From NCBI GenBank assembly GCA_038217425.1, contig JBBQPM010000076.1:1-30241 (forward strand): a stretch of 30,241 bases of DNA, in the 5' to 3' direction. The DNA comes from JAIEPT01 sp038217425. Lineage in GTDB: Bacteria; Planctomycetota; Planctomycetia; Gemmatales; Gemmataceae. The notes under the pieces are model-generated. The model did no database searches, was not told the DNA's origin, and was given only the letters and a program-made list of their open reading frames with translations. Each line of letters opens with the position of its first letter. Position 1 is the first letter of the stretch. Shown here piece by piece: positions 8,551 through 16,720 of this stretch. The translations under genes and the position numbers were made by a program.

Positions 8551-9145
8551 AGCGCGCTGGCAAGAATTGATGGCTGGTTTCCGCACCGGCGACGCCCGGC
8601 TCGTGCAGGAATTTTGGAACCAGTACGGTCCGATGCTGCACCGCATCGCGGACAAACACATGGGCCAAAATCTACAACGCCGCGTCGGGCCCGAAGACGT
8701 CGTGCAGTCCGCCTGCCGAACCTTCTTTCGCCGGGTGCAAGGCGGGCTGCTGGAACTCACCGACGGCGAAAGCCTTTGGCGGCTGTTGTGCGCGATTACA
8801 CTTACGAAGGTCCGCGAACAGGCGCGGTTTCACACCCGGAAAAAGCGTGGTTTGAACAAGGAAGTCCATGCCGCCGGCTCCCCGGACGACAGCAGCCCGG
8901 GCGATTTCGGGCTGGCCGCGTCGGAACCCACGCCCGCCCAGGCCGCCGAGTTCGCTGATCAATTCGCTCAGTTGCTCGGCGTGCTGGACGAAGAGGAGCG
9001 CAAGATCGTCGACCTCAAGCTCCAGGAGTTCACGCACGAGGAAGTCGCCGCACAGCTCGGCATCTCCGAACGCACGGTCCGTCGCCTGTTCAAACGGATC
9101 CAGGCGAAATTCACGCGATCGCTGGACGAAGAATCAATGGCTTGA
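8537..9145 (+). CDS. ECF-type RNA polymerase sigma factor
   Basis: 202 residues from the ATG at 8537, which has GAGGG eight bases upstream. Region 2 is at about 15-75, with the conserved VGPEDVVQSACRTFFRRV segment for core binding and -10 recognition. Region 4 is at about 140-192, with the helix-turn-helix THEEVAAQLGISERTVRRLFKRI for -35 binding. Region 3 is missing, as in ECF factors. The QRRVGPEDVVQS style is common in planctomycete ECF groups located near protein kinases. It overlaps the upstream membrane protein gene, and a Ser/Thr kinase gene follows after 196 bp. The open frame runs 38 codons further upstream without sigma similarity. Confidence 0.93.
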   Translation: MLDDEARWQELMAGFRTGDARLVQEFWNQYGPMLHRIADKHMGQNLQRRVGPEDVVQSACRTFFRRVQGGLLELTDGESLWRLLCAITLTKVREQARFHTRKKRGLNKEVHAAGSPDDSSPGDFGLAASEPTPAQAAEFADQFAQLLGVLDEEERKIVDLKLQEFTHEEVAAQLGISERTVRRLFKRIQAKFTRSLDEESMA

Positions 9146-9229
9146 CGCAGTTTTCGCTGTCAGCGCAGAAAAATTCAGCCCCCGCCGAAAATCCCGCGCA
9201 ATCGGCAACTTCCTTTCAGTCCGAACTTT

Positions 9230-9257
9230 TTGCCTTTTTGTCACATCGTGTTATAAT
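9230..9257 (+). promoter_or_regulatory. Sigma-70-like promoter before the Ser/Thr kinase gene
   Basis: TTGCCT at 9230-9235 and TATAAT at 9252-9257 are separated by 16 bp. The -10 box is perfect and the -35 matches four of six. Transcription would start near 9264, leaving a leader of about 78 bases. This would let the kinase be expressed separately from the sigma factor gene. Confidence 0.6.
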
Positions 9258-9341
9258 TCGGTATTAACTTTCAGATCGATCAAATGTAGATTTCGGCCGG
9301 GCTCGCCTCCCGCTGCTGAGATCTCTGCTTGATAGGTTCGT

Positions 9342-10406
9342 ATGCCGACTCTTCGGACCGGGAAAGATCGGTTACGCCATCCCACGTTCTGGGGGCCCAC
9401 GCACTATTATCTGCTCGAACTGGTCGAGCAGCATTTGCTGCGCTGGGAAGACTTGCAAGACCTCCCCGAACATTGCCACGACGATTTGCGCCGGACGACC
9501 GAGCCCGAAGCGCTCCTCTCGTACCTCGTCGATTGGCGCCTGCTCACGCCGTTTCAGGCGCACCGGATTCAGACCGGCGCCGCGTTCGGGCTGGTTCTGG
9601 GGAGTTACCGCCTTCTGGACCGCCTCGGTTCGGGGAGCATGGGCGTCGTCTTCCGCGGCGAAGACTATCTCACCCGCGCCCCGGTCGCCGTCAAGATTTT
9701 CCCGTTCCACGAATCGCAGGATTCGCGTTTGCTGGACCGCTTTCAGTCCGAGATCCGCATCTTGCAGCGGCTGCGCAATCAGCACATCGTCGCCGCCCTT
9801 GACGCCGGCATCAGCCAGGGCTGCGACGGGCATGGCAGCCGTCTCTACTTCTGCGTGATGGAATTCTTGCAGGGCCGAGACCTGCATCGCCTGGTTCGGC
9901 AATCGGGACGCATCGAACCCACACTCGCCTGCCGCTGGATGGTGCAGCTCGCGAAAGCGTTGGCCGAGGCGAACGCGCACGGCTTGATGCACCGCGACAT
10001 CAAACCCGCCAATTTGCTCATCACCCGCGAAGGCGAGCTGAAGCTCCTCGATTTCGGCACCGCACGCTTCCGCCACCATTCCAACGACTGGGGCGGAACG
10101 CCTGAATTCATGGCCCCCGAGCAGATTCAGAATCTCGCCGAGCAAGACATTCGCGCCGATCTCTACAGCCTGGGTTGCGTGCTCTACTGGTGTTTGACGG
10201 GCGCCTTTCCCTTCCCGTCCACCGGGCATCGCCTGGCCGACCTGCAGTCGCGGCTGCAGTGGTCGCCGCCGTCGATCTGCCCGGTGAACGCCGCGGTTTC
10301 GCCCGCGCTGGACGCGGTGGTGGCAAAACTGTTGTCGCTGTTTCCGCAAGACCGTTACCAGTCGCCGGAAGCGTTGGTCGCCGCTCTGGCGCCGTTCGTG
10401 GGCTAA
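9342..10406 (+). CDS. Soluble Hanks-type Ser/Thr protein kinase
   Basis: 354 residues. Residues 1-85 are an N-terminal extension with LLSYLVDWRLLTPFQAHRI, typical of planctomycete kinases. The catalytic domain (about 89-350) is intact: glycine loop LGSGSMGVV (95-103), lysine K118 in VAVKIF, E137 on helix C, HRDIKPANL with D219, the DFG-type D237 in LLDFGTAR, and GTPEFMAPE (252-260). There is no membrane span and no C-terminal sensor domain, so it is probably cytoplasmic. Its position after an ECF sigma factor gene suggests the sigma factor or an associated regulator as a substrate, which is inference. Its TAA stop overlaps the stop of the convergent DUF922-like gene by four bases. Confidence 0.95.
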   Translation: MPTLRTGKDRLRHPTFWGPTHYYLLELVEQHLLRWEDLQDLPEHCHDDLRRTTEPEALLSYLVDWRLLTPFQAHRIQTGAAFGLVLGSYRLLDRLGSGSMGVVFRGEDYLTRAPVAVKIFPFHESQDSRLLDRFQSEIRILQRLRNQHIVAALDAGISQGCDGHGSRLYFCVMEFLQGRDLHRLVRQSGRIEPTLACRWMVQLAKALAEANAHGLMHRDIKPANLLITREGELKLLDFGTARFRHHSNDWGGTPEFMAPEQIQNLAEQDIRADLYSLGCVLYWCLTGAFPFPSTGHRLADLQSRLQWSPPSICPVNAAVSPALDAVVAKLLSLFPQDRYQSPEALVAALAPFVG

Positions 10407-11014
10407 ATCGTCTTCTTCGCCGCTCGCAGCAGGCTGAGGAGCGTCTTCTTGTACATCGTGCCGCCGGGGGACTGCGACCCGTCGCCTCGGACTTCGCTGA
10501 AGGCCTTCTGAATGTAGTCGTTCCAGGCGGCCTGCTCGGCCTTCTTGGTGCCGTTCGCGGTTTCGGTTTCGTAGAGATCTTCGACCTCGGCCGACTTTTG
10601 TTTCATTTCCGACTTGTAGTACTGGTAATCCCAATCGACGTCGGCAGCCGATTCGTACTCCCAATTTTTGATGTCCATGATATCGATGAAATAGTCGCGG
10701 GTAATGAGGGCGGCGAGGTCGTAGTGCCCCTGCTCATGCTTGCGCAGGGCCTCGAGTTCTTTCTCGGGCAACTCTCTGAGTACCCAGCTCTTGACCCAGC
10801 TATTGGGATCCAGCGACACGGTGAACGTGATCTTGTCCTTGAGGGTGAAGCCTTCGCCGGACTTTTCGGTCGGGGCGACCTTGTGCGAGATGGCGGTGAT
10901 GGCTCGGGTCTTCGCCGCCGCGACGAGTTGTCCGGGGCCGGGCTTGGCCTCCCGGATCTCCTTGAAGTCGCCCCAGGCCAATATTTTCTTGAGTCCGACG
11001 AGTTTCGATGCCAT
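10403..11014 (-). CDS. DUF922-like putative zinc-dependent protease
   Basis: 203 residues with no obvious signal peptide. The key motif is HEQGHYDLAALITRDYF, with H93, E94 and H97 forming an HExxH zinc site; this resembles the DUF922 family of predicted metalloproteases, where HEQGH is followed by a helix. The upstream segment FTVSLDPNSWV looks like the family's beta-strand region, and the remaining C-terminal half is helical and charged. Substrate unknown. The start at 11014 has GGGAG seven bases upstream. Its stop overlaps the stop of the kinase gene (10403-10406). Confidence 0.75.
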   Translation of the reverse strand: MASKLVGLKKILAWGDFKEIREAKPGPGQLVAAAKTRAITAISHKVAPTEKSGEGFTLKDKITFTVSLDPNSWVKSWVLRELPEKELEALRKHEQGHYDLAALITRDYFIDIMDIKNWEYESAADVDWDYQYYKSEMKQKSAEVEDLYETETANGTKKAEQAAWNDYIQKAFSEVRGDGSQSPGGTMYKKTLLSLLRAAKKTI

Positions 11015-11145
11015 GACGATCTCCCTTATGAAAAACTACCCTCCCATGATTCGAGAGGCGGATGCGTTTCTATAGGAAGATGCAGAAAAGAGTCGCAACG
11101 CGGACAGCGTCGGCGAGAAAGTGCGGATTTTAAGACAAGAAAAAA

Positions 11146-11265
11146 TACTTAACCACAGAGACACAGAGAGCACAGAGGAAGAAGACGAGGAACCGGTTGA
11201 GGACGGATACCTCTTTCTACTTTCTTCCTCTTCCTCTGTGTTCTCTGTGTCTCTGTGGTTAAGTA
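11146..11265. repeat. CCACAGAG-type palindromic repeat, copy 2
   Basis: Arms 11146-11182 and 11229-11265 are 37 bases each with 36 complementary positions, around a 46-base loop. The outer end is tacttaaccacagagacac and its complement. The element lies 15 bp past the stop of the HEAT-repeat gene at 11281 and upstream of the DUF922-like gene. It is the most perfect of the three copies. Confidence 0.92.
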
Positions 11266-11280
11266 CCTATACCGAACCAG

Positions 11281-12402
11281 TTACAGGCCCTTGATCTTGG
11301 CCGCCGCCTTTGCCGCGGCTTCGCGGACCGCGAGGCGAATGTCGTCGTCGGCCAACTTTTCCAGCAACGGCACGAGATCCTTGGCGAGCACGCCGAGGTT
11401 ACCGATCTCGGCGACGGCGGCCAGGCGGTTGTCGACGACGGTATCCTTCTGGGCCGCACTTCCGAGCAGGTCGAGCGCCTCCTTGTTCTGGGGCGACAGT
11501 TCCGCCAGCACGCGCAGGATTCGGTAACGCACGGCGACGTCTTCGTCGCTCGCAGCGATTTTCACCGCGGCCCACACGCTCTTGCCGCGCGGCCCCATCT
11601 TCCCGAGCGAACCGGCCGCGGCGCGACGGATCTCGGCGTCTTTGTCCTTGAGACTTTCGCCCAGAATAACGACGATTTCGTCCAGACCGTTGGACAGCTT
11701 GCCCATGCCGTCCAGGACGCTGACGCGCAAGGCTGACGCTGCGTCCTTCTCGCGGGCCAATCCCGCCAGGAGCGTCGACGTCGCGGCACTGTCGGGGGCG
11801 ATCGTCAGGATCGACTGCAGCGCGAGCTGTCGCGAGATGGGATCGTGCTTGGCGTCCCGCGCGTAGGCGGTGAGCTTGTCGAGGACGACCTCAGCTTTCT
11901 TTTCGAAATTGCGCAGCGCCTCGGCGGCGGCGACGCGGGCGCCGGGATGTTCGTCGCGGAGGGCGTCGGCGAGGGCGAAGATGTAGTCGCCGGCTACGCT
12001 GAGAAACGGCCCGCCGAGCGCACTCGCCGCCGTTTCGCGGACGTTTCCGGAGGAGTCCTTGAGCCGATCGCCGACGACGCCGACGAGTTCCGACGCGCTC
12101 TTGGCATCGAGCTTGTCGAGTTCGAAGCGCGACAGGGAGGCGACAATCTCGCCGCGAATCTCGGCGTCGGGCTCCTTGAGGACCGAATCGAGCAACGTGC
12201 GCCGCACGCCGTCCTCATACAGGCCGTAGCGCCCCTCGAGAATGCGGACGGCGGCCAGGCGGATCTTCTTCTCGGTCTTGAGGTCTTTGAGCAGCACGCA
12301 CCACTCGCCTAGTTTCTTGCCGGCGACGAGCCTGTTCTCCTGCGCGACGACAGTCGCGCCGGTCGTTAGAATCGTCAACAAACCGATGATCCAGATCCGC
12401 AT
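11281..12402 (-). CDS. Secreted HEAT-repeat protein
   Basis: 373 residues. Residues 1-20 (MRIWIIGLLTILTTGATVVA) form a Sec signal peptide. From about residue 30 to the end, helical repeats of the HEAT/PBS type follow with units such as DAEIRRAAAGSLGKMG, GARVAAAEALRNFEKK and DVAVRYRILRVLAEL, giving an alpha-solenoid over nearly the whole mature protein. No catalytic motif is seen; a periplasmic scaffold is the likely role. Start chosen at 12402 because GGAG lies six bases upstream and the signal peptide begins there. It stands 123 bp downstream of the M78-like gene on the same strand. Confidence 0.88.
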   Translation of the reverse strand: MRIWIIGLLTILTTGATVVAQENRLVAGKKLGEWCVLLKDLKTEKKIRLAAVRILEGRYGLYEDGVRRTLLDSVLKEPDAEIRGEIVASLSRFELDKLDAKSASELVGVVGDRLKDSSGNVRETAASALGGPFLSVAGDYIFALADALRDEHPGARVAAAEALRNFEKKAEVVLDKLTAYARDAKHDPISRQLALQSILTIAPDSAATSTLLAGLAREKDAASALRVSVLDGMGKLSNGLDEIVVILGESLKDKDAEIRRAAAGSLGKMGPRGKSVWAAVKIAASDEDVAVRYRILRVLAELSPQNKEALDLLGSAAQKDTVVDNRLAAVAEIGNLGVLAKDLVPLLEKLADDDIRLAVREAAAKAAAKIKGL

Positions 12403-12525
12403 CGCATGCTCCTGTTGCCGGGCCTCAAGAAAGAACGAACGGCAGCCGTGATTCCAACCCGACTGCGAAAGCGCACTGCCGTTCATCAAACGTCCAGATT
12501 ACCATGAATTCTCGGCTGCGAGAAG

Positions 12526-13233
12526 TCATTCGTCGCGGACGCTGCGCAGGATCTCGCGTTTCCACAGTTCTTGATGCACCGGCCAACCTTGCACCGTCCA
12601 GCTCTCCTCTTGGACGCGGCGAGGCTGACCGTGATGGTGCACGTACTGCTGACACTTCAATTCCGCCGGCTCGAGCTGGCGCCGGGTCGGCCAGGCGTTG
12701 CTGCGCCGGCGGTGGATCGCGTCGTTGTCCAGGATCGTGACGATGCTCGGTTCCGGCAGATCGAGAAAACGCCAGGCGATGACCTCATGGCTCGCCGTCG
12801 CGTATTTCTTCTTCAGCTCCAGAAGATCGAAATCGAGACGGCGCACATCCGCGGCAAACCATTGCTCAGGGGTGAGAAGTTTCTGGGCAAAAAGGTTGGC
12901 GAGCGATTCGCCTCCCATGGATTTGCCTTCTTGCTCCTCAAGCCCGAGCCGGCGCCAAATCTCGGGCTTGAAGTAGGCGCCGATCTCCTGGGCCACGGTC
13001 CATTGATGGCGTTCCGGCGTCGGTTCGGGACGCAGGTAGATAGTACGATGCCCCGCCGACTTGCGCGATCGGCTGCGGCGCGTCTCGTGCTGGTCGAGGC
13101 AGATGGTCATGCCCAGCGCCTGCTGCGCCAGCGCGAGGACGTCGACGGGGGGCTCGTGAATTTGGCCGCGCTCGAGCAGTTCGGCGACGAGGCGATCGAT
13201 GACGCCGGTGAGATCTTCGCGTTGGAGGTCCAT
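12526..13233 (-). CDS. ImmA/IrrE-like (peptidase M78) protein with a degenerate active site
   Basis: 235 residues. The layout matches the M78/ImmA-IrrE metalloprotease domain: an N-terminal helical part with DVLALAQQALG, a central strand pair, the active-site helix at 78-88, and the LANLFAQKLLTPEQWF and FDLLELKKKYATASHEVIAWRF segments (111-156). Where active members have HExxH, this protein has Q82-E83-I84-G85-A86: both zinc histidines are replaced while the glutamate stays. Proteolysis is therefore unlikely; it may be a sensor or a protein-binding domain. The C-terminal 70 residues are basic and His/Trp-rich without known similarity. Its start lies 21 bp after the MoxR stop, so the two are probably cotranscribed. 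Confidence 0.78.
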   Translation of the reverse strand: MDLQREDLTGVIDRLVAELLERGQIHEPPVDVLALAQQALGMTICLDQHETRRSRSRKSAGHRTIYLRPEPTPERHQWTVAQEIGAYFKPEIWRRLGLEEQEGKSMGGESLANLFAQKLLTPEQWFAADVRRLDFDLLELKKKYATASHEVIAWRFLDLPEPSIVTILDNDAIHRRRSNAWPTRRQLEPAELKCQQYVHHHGQPRRVQEESWTVQGWPVHQELWKREILRSVRDE

Positions 13234-13254
13234 GGCATTCTCGCGGGGCGTGCT

Positions 13255-14271
13255 CTACGGCGCCTTGACGCGGTCGAAGATCTGGCGCAGGATTCCCTCC
13301 GCCGTCATCTCCTCCGCCTCGGCTTCGTACGTTAGCGTCAGGCGATGCCGCAGGACGTCGTAACCGATGGTCTTGACGTCTTGCGGCGTGACGTACGCGC
13401 GGCCTTCGAGAAACGCCTGTCCCTTGGCGCCGCGCGCGAGGTAGATGGTGCCGCGCGGGCTGGCGCCGAACTCGATGAATCGGCCCAGATCCAGGCCGAA
13501 ATCCTTGGGCTGGCGGGTGCACGCAACCACGTCGACGATGTAGTTGCGGATGCGCTCGTCGAGATGGATGCCGTCGATGGCGCGGCGGAGGTCGGCGAGG
13601 TCCTCACCGGTCAGAGTTGCCTGAATGGTCAGATCGGGTTCGATGTCGGCCATGCGGTCGAGGATGGCGCGTTCCTCCGATTTCGACGGATACGTGAGTT
13701 TCACCTTCATCATGAAGCGATCGACCTGGGCTTCGGGGAGCGGATACGTTCCTTCTTGCTCGATGGGATTCTGCGTCGCCAGGACGAGGAACGGCCGCTC
13801 CAGCGGATAGGTATGATCGCCGAGCGTGACTTGTTTCTCCTGCATGGCTTCGAGAAGCGCGCTCTGGACCTTGGCGGGCGCGCGATTGATTTCGTCCGCG
13901 AGGAGGATGTTCGCGAAGACCGGGCCTTTCTTGACCGTGAACTCGCCGGTGCGCGGATTGTAGATCTGGGTGCCGACGACGTCCGCGGGGAGCAGATCGG
14001 GCGTGAACTGAATGCGCTGAAAACTAAGTCGAAGGCCCTGCGCCAGCGTGCGGACGGCCAGCGTCTTGGCGAGCCCCGGTACGCCTTCCAGTAGCAGATG
14101 CCCGCCGGTGAGCAGTCCCAGCAGCAGGCGGTCGAGGAGTTCGCGTTGGCCGACGATGACGCGGGCGATTTCCGTCAGAAGCGGATCGAGCCGGGCTCTT
14201 TGAATCTGCACGAGGCGATTGCGTTCCTGGACGTCCGGTGGGGAAGACATGGAATCGCTCGGGGTGAGCAT
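13255..14271 (-). CDS. MoxR-family AAA+ ATPase
   Basis: 338 residues. Walker A is GVPGLAKT (63-70), Walker B LLADE (123-127) followed by INRAPAKVQSALLEAMQE, and sensor 1 is ATQNP (165-169); EGTYPLPEAQVDRFMMK is the MoxR signature. These ATPases act as chaperones that activate partner proteins, often with VWA-domain proteins, though no VWA gene is present here. The ATG at 14271 directly follows the TAA of the upstream gene (14272-14274), which favours translational coupling; an alternative ATG at 14250 (MSSPPDVQ) is equally plausible because neither has a good ribosome site. It is the only member of the three-gene operon with intact catalytic motifs. Confidence 0.93.
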   Translation of the reverse strand: MLTPSDSMSSPPDVQERNRLVQIQRARLDPLLTEIARVIVGQRELLDRLLLGLLTGGHLLLEGVPGLAKTLAVRTLAQGLRLSFQRIQFTPDLLPADVVGTQIYNPRTGEFTVKKGPVFANILLADEINRAPAKVQSALLEAMQEKQVTLGDHTYPLERPFLVLATQNPIEQEGTYPLPEAQVDRFMMKVKLTYPSKSEERAILDRMADIEPDLTIQATLTGEDLADLRRAIDGIHLDERIRNYIVDVVACTRQPKDFGLDLGRFIEFGASPRGTIYLARGAKGQAFLEGRAYVTPQDVKTIGYDVLRHRLTLTYEAEAEEMTAEGILRQIFDRVKAP

Positions 14272-16392
14272 TTACTGAGAAAGCCGTAAGGTTCGGCCCA
14301 GGTCGCGGCGCGGCAACGATTTGTCCGCCCACTCGAGCGCTCGCTCGCAGGTCCAGCCCGAGGCTTTCGCGAAGACGAACCGCGCGGTGTCGGCCGACTG
14401 CATTTCCTCATGCACGCCGGCCTCGATCTCTGCGACCCCATCCGCGGGCATTTGCGGATCGACCAGGTGCAGCACGACAGCGTCGTCCGTCTCTTGCCAG
14501 CACGGCACGCTCGGCTCCGATTGCACGGCCAACTCTTGCAATTCGCGGTAGATGAACGACTTCGCCTCGGCGAGCGTCATGCCGTCCGGAAAAACAACCT
14601 GCGCGAGGACGGGACGCTTGCCGGGCAGCGCCAGAATGTGCAGCTCGATCTCCGGGAAATCGGCGAGGCTTTCGCGTTCCAGAAAGGGTACGTCGCCGTC
14701 CGACAGGCAGCGCAGCTGGCACGTCCAACGGGCCTGGTCGGCGAACCAGCGGCACGGGGATTCGGCGTCGCCGGCGAGTTGTTTCCACAGACGCTGAAAC
14801 GCCGAGACGCAGAGAATGCCGTTGCGGGCCGCGGTCTGCGGGTTGCCCACGAGGACCCAGCGCTTCGCTTTGCGGGCGATTTTCAGCAGATCGGTTTCGA
14901 CGCAGTCCTCGGCGCCGAGCAGGATGACCAGATCGAACGGCGGCGTGCCGTCGGCGAAGTCGGCGTGACGCAGCGCGGTGGCCAAGTCGCAGGCGACGAC
15001 CTGCGCGTAACGGGGGAGTTGCCGTACGAATTGTCCTGCGGAGTTCTCCAGAAAACTCGCCCAGGTGCGAGCGAACTGACACGATTCCTCATCGCGCTCC
15101 TTGCGCGTGAGCCAGCCGGCGTACGCGCCGTCTTCTTCGCCATCGAACGCAACGTCCTGGAAGCTCGCGCGGACGTCGGCAATCTGACGCTGCGTCTCCT
15201 CGAGTTGGCGCTGAACGTCGGCCAGCGCGACTTCCGCCGACCCGCGCCGGCGCGCGACTTCGTCCTGCACGAGCTGCGCCTCGTGCGCCCGCGCTCCAGA
15301 CTCCAGCACGTCTTTCTCAACGGCGAGCGCGGACAGTTGACCCCGCGTCTGCTCAAGGGCCGTCTGTTGCTCGGCCAGCCGCTCCTGAAGCGTCTGAAAT
15401 TGCTGCATCAAGTCGGGAATGCGTCGGGCCTGCCAGTAGGTCCACGTCCACCACCGGCCTCCCCGAAGCGAGTCGCATGCAGGACGCGCCGCTTCCATCG
15501 ATTCCCGAGTCTGGGCGAGCGTCTTTTCCGCAACTTCAGCGGCGGCGAGCAAACGCGTTCGCTTCTCTTCGAGCGTTTGCGACTGCTGGAGTACGCCTTG
15601 TCGGAGTTGTTCCAGCGGCGCGTGAAGTTCCGCGGCAACCGTCGCCGCGTCGACGTTCGCCAGCAGCCGAAGCCGTTCGATCTCCGCGACGGCGGCGCAT
15701 TGCTTTCGGGTGAGTTCTTGCAGCATCGTCCAGGCGGAGGTCTCGGCCGAGCGCCGCTGGCAGACCGCCTCGGCCTCGCCCTGCGCGAAACGCGCACGGC
15801 TGAGCATCTGGTCGCGGAATGGCTGCGTCTCGCCTTCCCAGGGCTGAGCCGTGCCGGAGTTGTAGCGCAGGAGAAACGGGCGATGGCTCTGCTCGACGGC
15901 TGCAATCAACGGGTCGAGATGTTTGAGCGATTTGGCGAGCAACAGGATCCGTTTGCCCTCGCCGTTCAGCTGGCCTACCACCCGGGTGAGGAGCGGCGTC
16001 GCGTCGGCCTCGGCGGCGACTTGCAACAAGTAGAGATCGGGCGATGCCAGAATTCGAGCGACCGCACAGTCCGCGTCCTGGGGCAAACGGATCGGCGCGA
16101 GCGGCGGCAGTTCCGGCCCCTTGCCCTCCAGCAGTTGCTGCCACATTTGCAGCGCCGGCTCGCCTCGGCTTTTGCCGTGACCGTTACCGCTCGGAAGCTG
16201 ATGGCTGTAAAGGAAGCCCTGACGATCCGCAAGGGCGATCATCTCCGCGCGGTCGGCCCAGCTGGCGTGACGAAACCAGTCTTCCCACAAATGGGGCTGG
16301 CCGTTCTCCGCGGCCACACTTGCCGGCGCCGGCTTTCGTTCGAAAACCGGGGAAACGGCGACGACCGGCGCTTTGCGTTCGCGGGTGTTCAT
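14272..16392 (-). CDS. Degenerate SF1 helicase-like coiled-coil protein
   Basis: 706 residues. Residues 119-165 align by eye with the P-loop region of DNA2/UPF1-type superfamily 1 helicases: the usual QGPPGTGKT is replaced by QVAAEADAT (124-132), but the following GKRILLLAKSLKHLD (146-160) keeps the strand that normally reads KRVLLxAPSNxAVD. Residues about 225-410 are a long coiled coil in two parts, split by a Trp-rich stretch (WWTWTYW, 314-320). FDLVILLGAEDCVETDLL (486-503) sits where the Walker B strand FDxVIVDEASQ would be, and KRWVLVGNPQ (510-519) matches the helicase LVGDPKQ motif III. The ATP-binding residues are gone, so helicase activity is unlikely. It heads an operon with MoxR and an M78-like protein. 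No good ribosome site precedes 16392. Confidence 0.7.
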   Translation of the reverse strand: MNTRERKAPVVAVSPVFERKPAPASVAAENGQPHLWEDWFRHASWADRAEMIALADRQGFLYSHQLPSGNGHGKSRGEPALQMWQQLLEGKGPELPPLAPIRLPQDADCAVARILASPDLYLLQVAAEADATPLLTRVVGQLNGEGKRILLLAKSLKHLDPLIAAVEQSHRPFLLRYNSGTAQPWEGETQPFRDQMLSRARFAQGEAEAVCQRRSAETSAWTMLQELTRKQCAAVAEIERLRLLANVDAATVAAELHAPLEQLRQGVLQQSQTLEEKRTRLLAAAEVAEKTLAQTRESMEAARPACDSLRGGRWWTWTYWQARRIPDLMQQFQTLQERLAEQQTALEQTRGQLSALAVEKDVLESGARAHEAQLVQDEVARRRGSAEVALADVQRQLEETQRQIADVRASFQDVAFDGEEDGAYAGWLTRKERDEESCQFARTWASFLENSAGQFVRQLPRYAQVVACDLATALRHADFADGTPPFDLVILLGAEDCVETDLLKIARKAKRWVLVGNPQTAARNGILCVSAFQRLWKQLAGDAESPCRWFADQARWTCQLRCLSDGDVPFLERESLADFPEIELHILALPGKRPVLAQVVFPDGMTLAEAKSFIYRELQELAVQSEPSVPCWQETDDAVVLHLVDPQMPADGVAEIEAGVHEEMQSADTARFVFAKASGWTCERALEWADKSLPRRDLGRTLRLSQ

Positions 16393-16720
16393 ACCACGGC
16401 CCCGGGACCATGGCTCAAGGATTCTTGGATCGGTTCAGGCATCGGACGCGGTTCCCGGATTGGAGGACGATTGGTTCGTATCGACGCAGCCGCCGCCTTC
16501 GGCGACGGCTGGTTGGGATCGGAATTTCAAAGTTCCGGTAGAAATCCTTTCAAGGGGGAGAGAATACTCCTACTGCTCACGAACTCTCTTCTCTAATCGC
16601 GGGGAAGAGTTCGACTTGCGCTCCACTTGTTTCGACTGTTTGTCCCTTCCAAATTATCGATCTCACGTGAAATCCACAAGAAAATAATTGGCAAATTCGG
16701 TAAACCCGGCAACGCCGGCA
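16393..16720. other. Intergenic gap without a recognisable gene
   Basis: The 328 bp between the leftward helicase-like gene and the stop of the leftward transglutaminase-like gene hold no open frame with protein character. Directly after the TGA of the latter, at 16707-16720, a small ccggc-gtt-gccgg hairpin lies on the minus strand followed by GTTTACC, a weak terminator candidate. The middle part (16600-16700) is AT-richer than its surroundings and would suit a promoter for the helicase-like operon, but no clear -35/-10 pair was found. Confidence 0.4.

Noticed and set aside
14410..16596. A 728-codon open frame antisense to the helicase-like gene
   Set aside because: It is a reverse-strand shadow typical of GC-rich DNA; its translation is Arg/Leu-rich without any motif, while the minus strand has recognisable strands and coiled coils.
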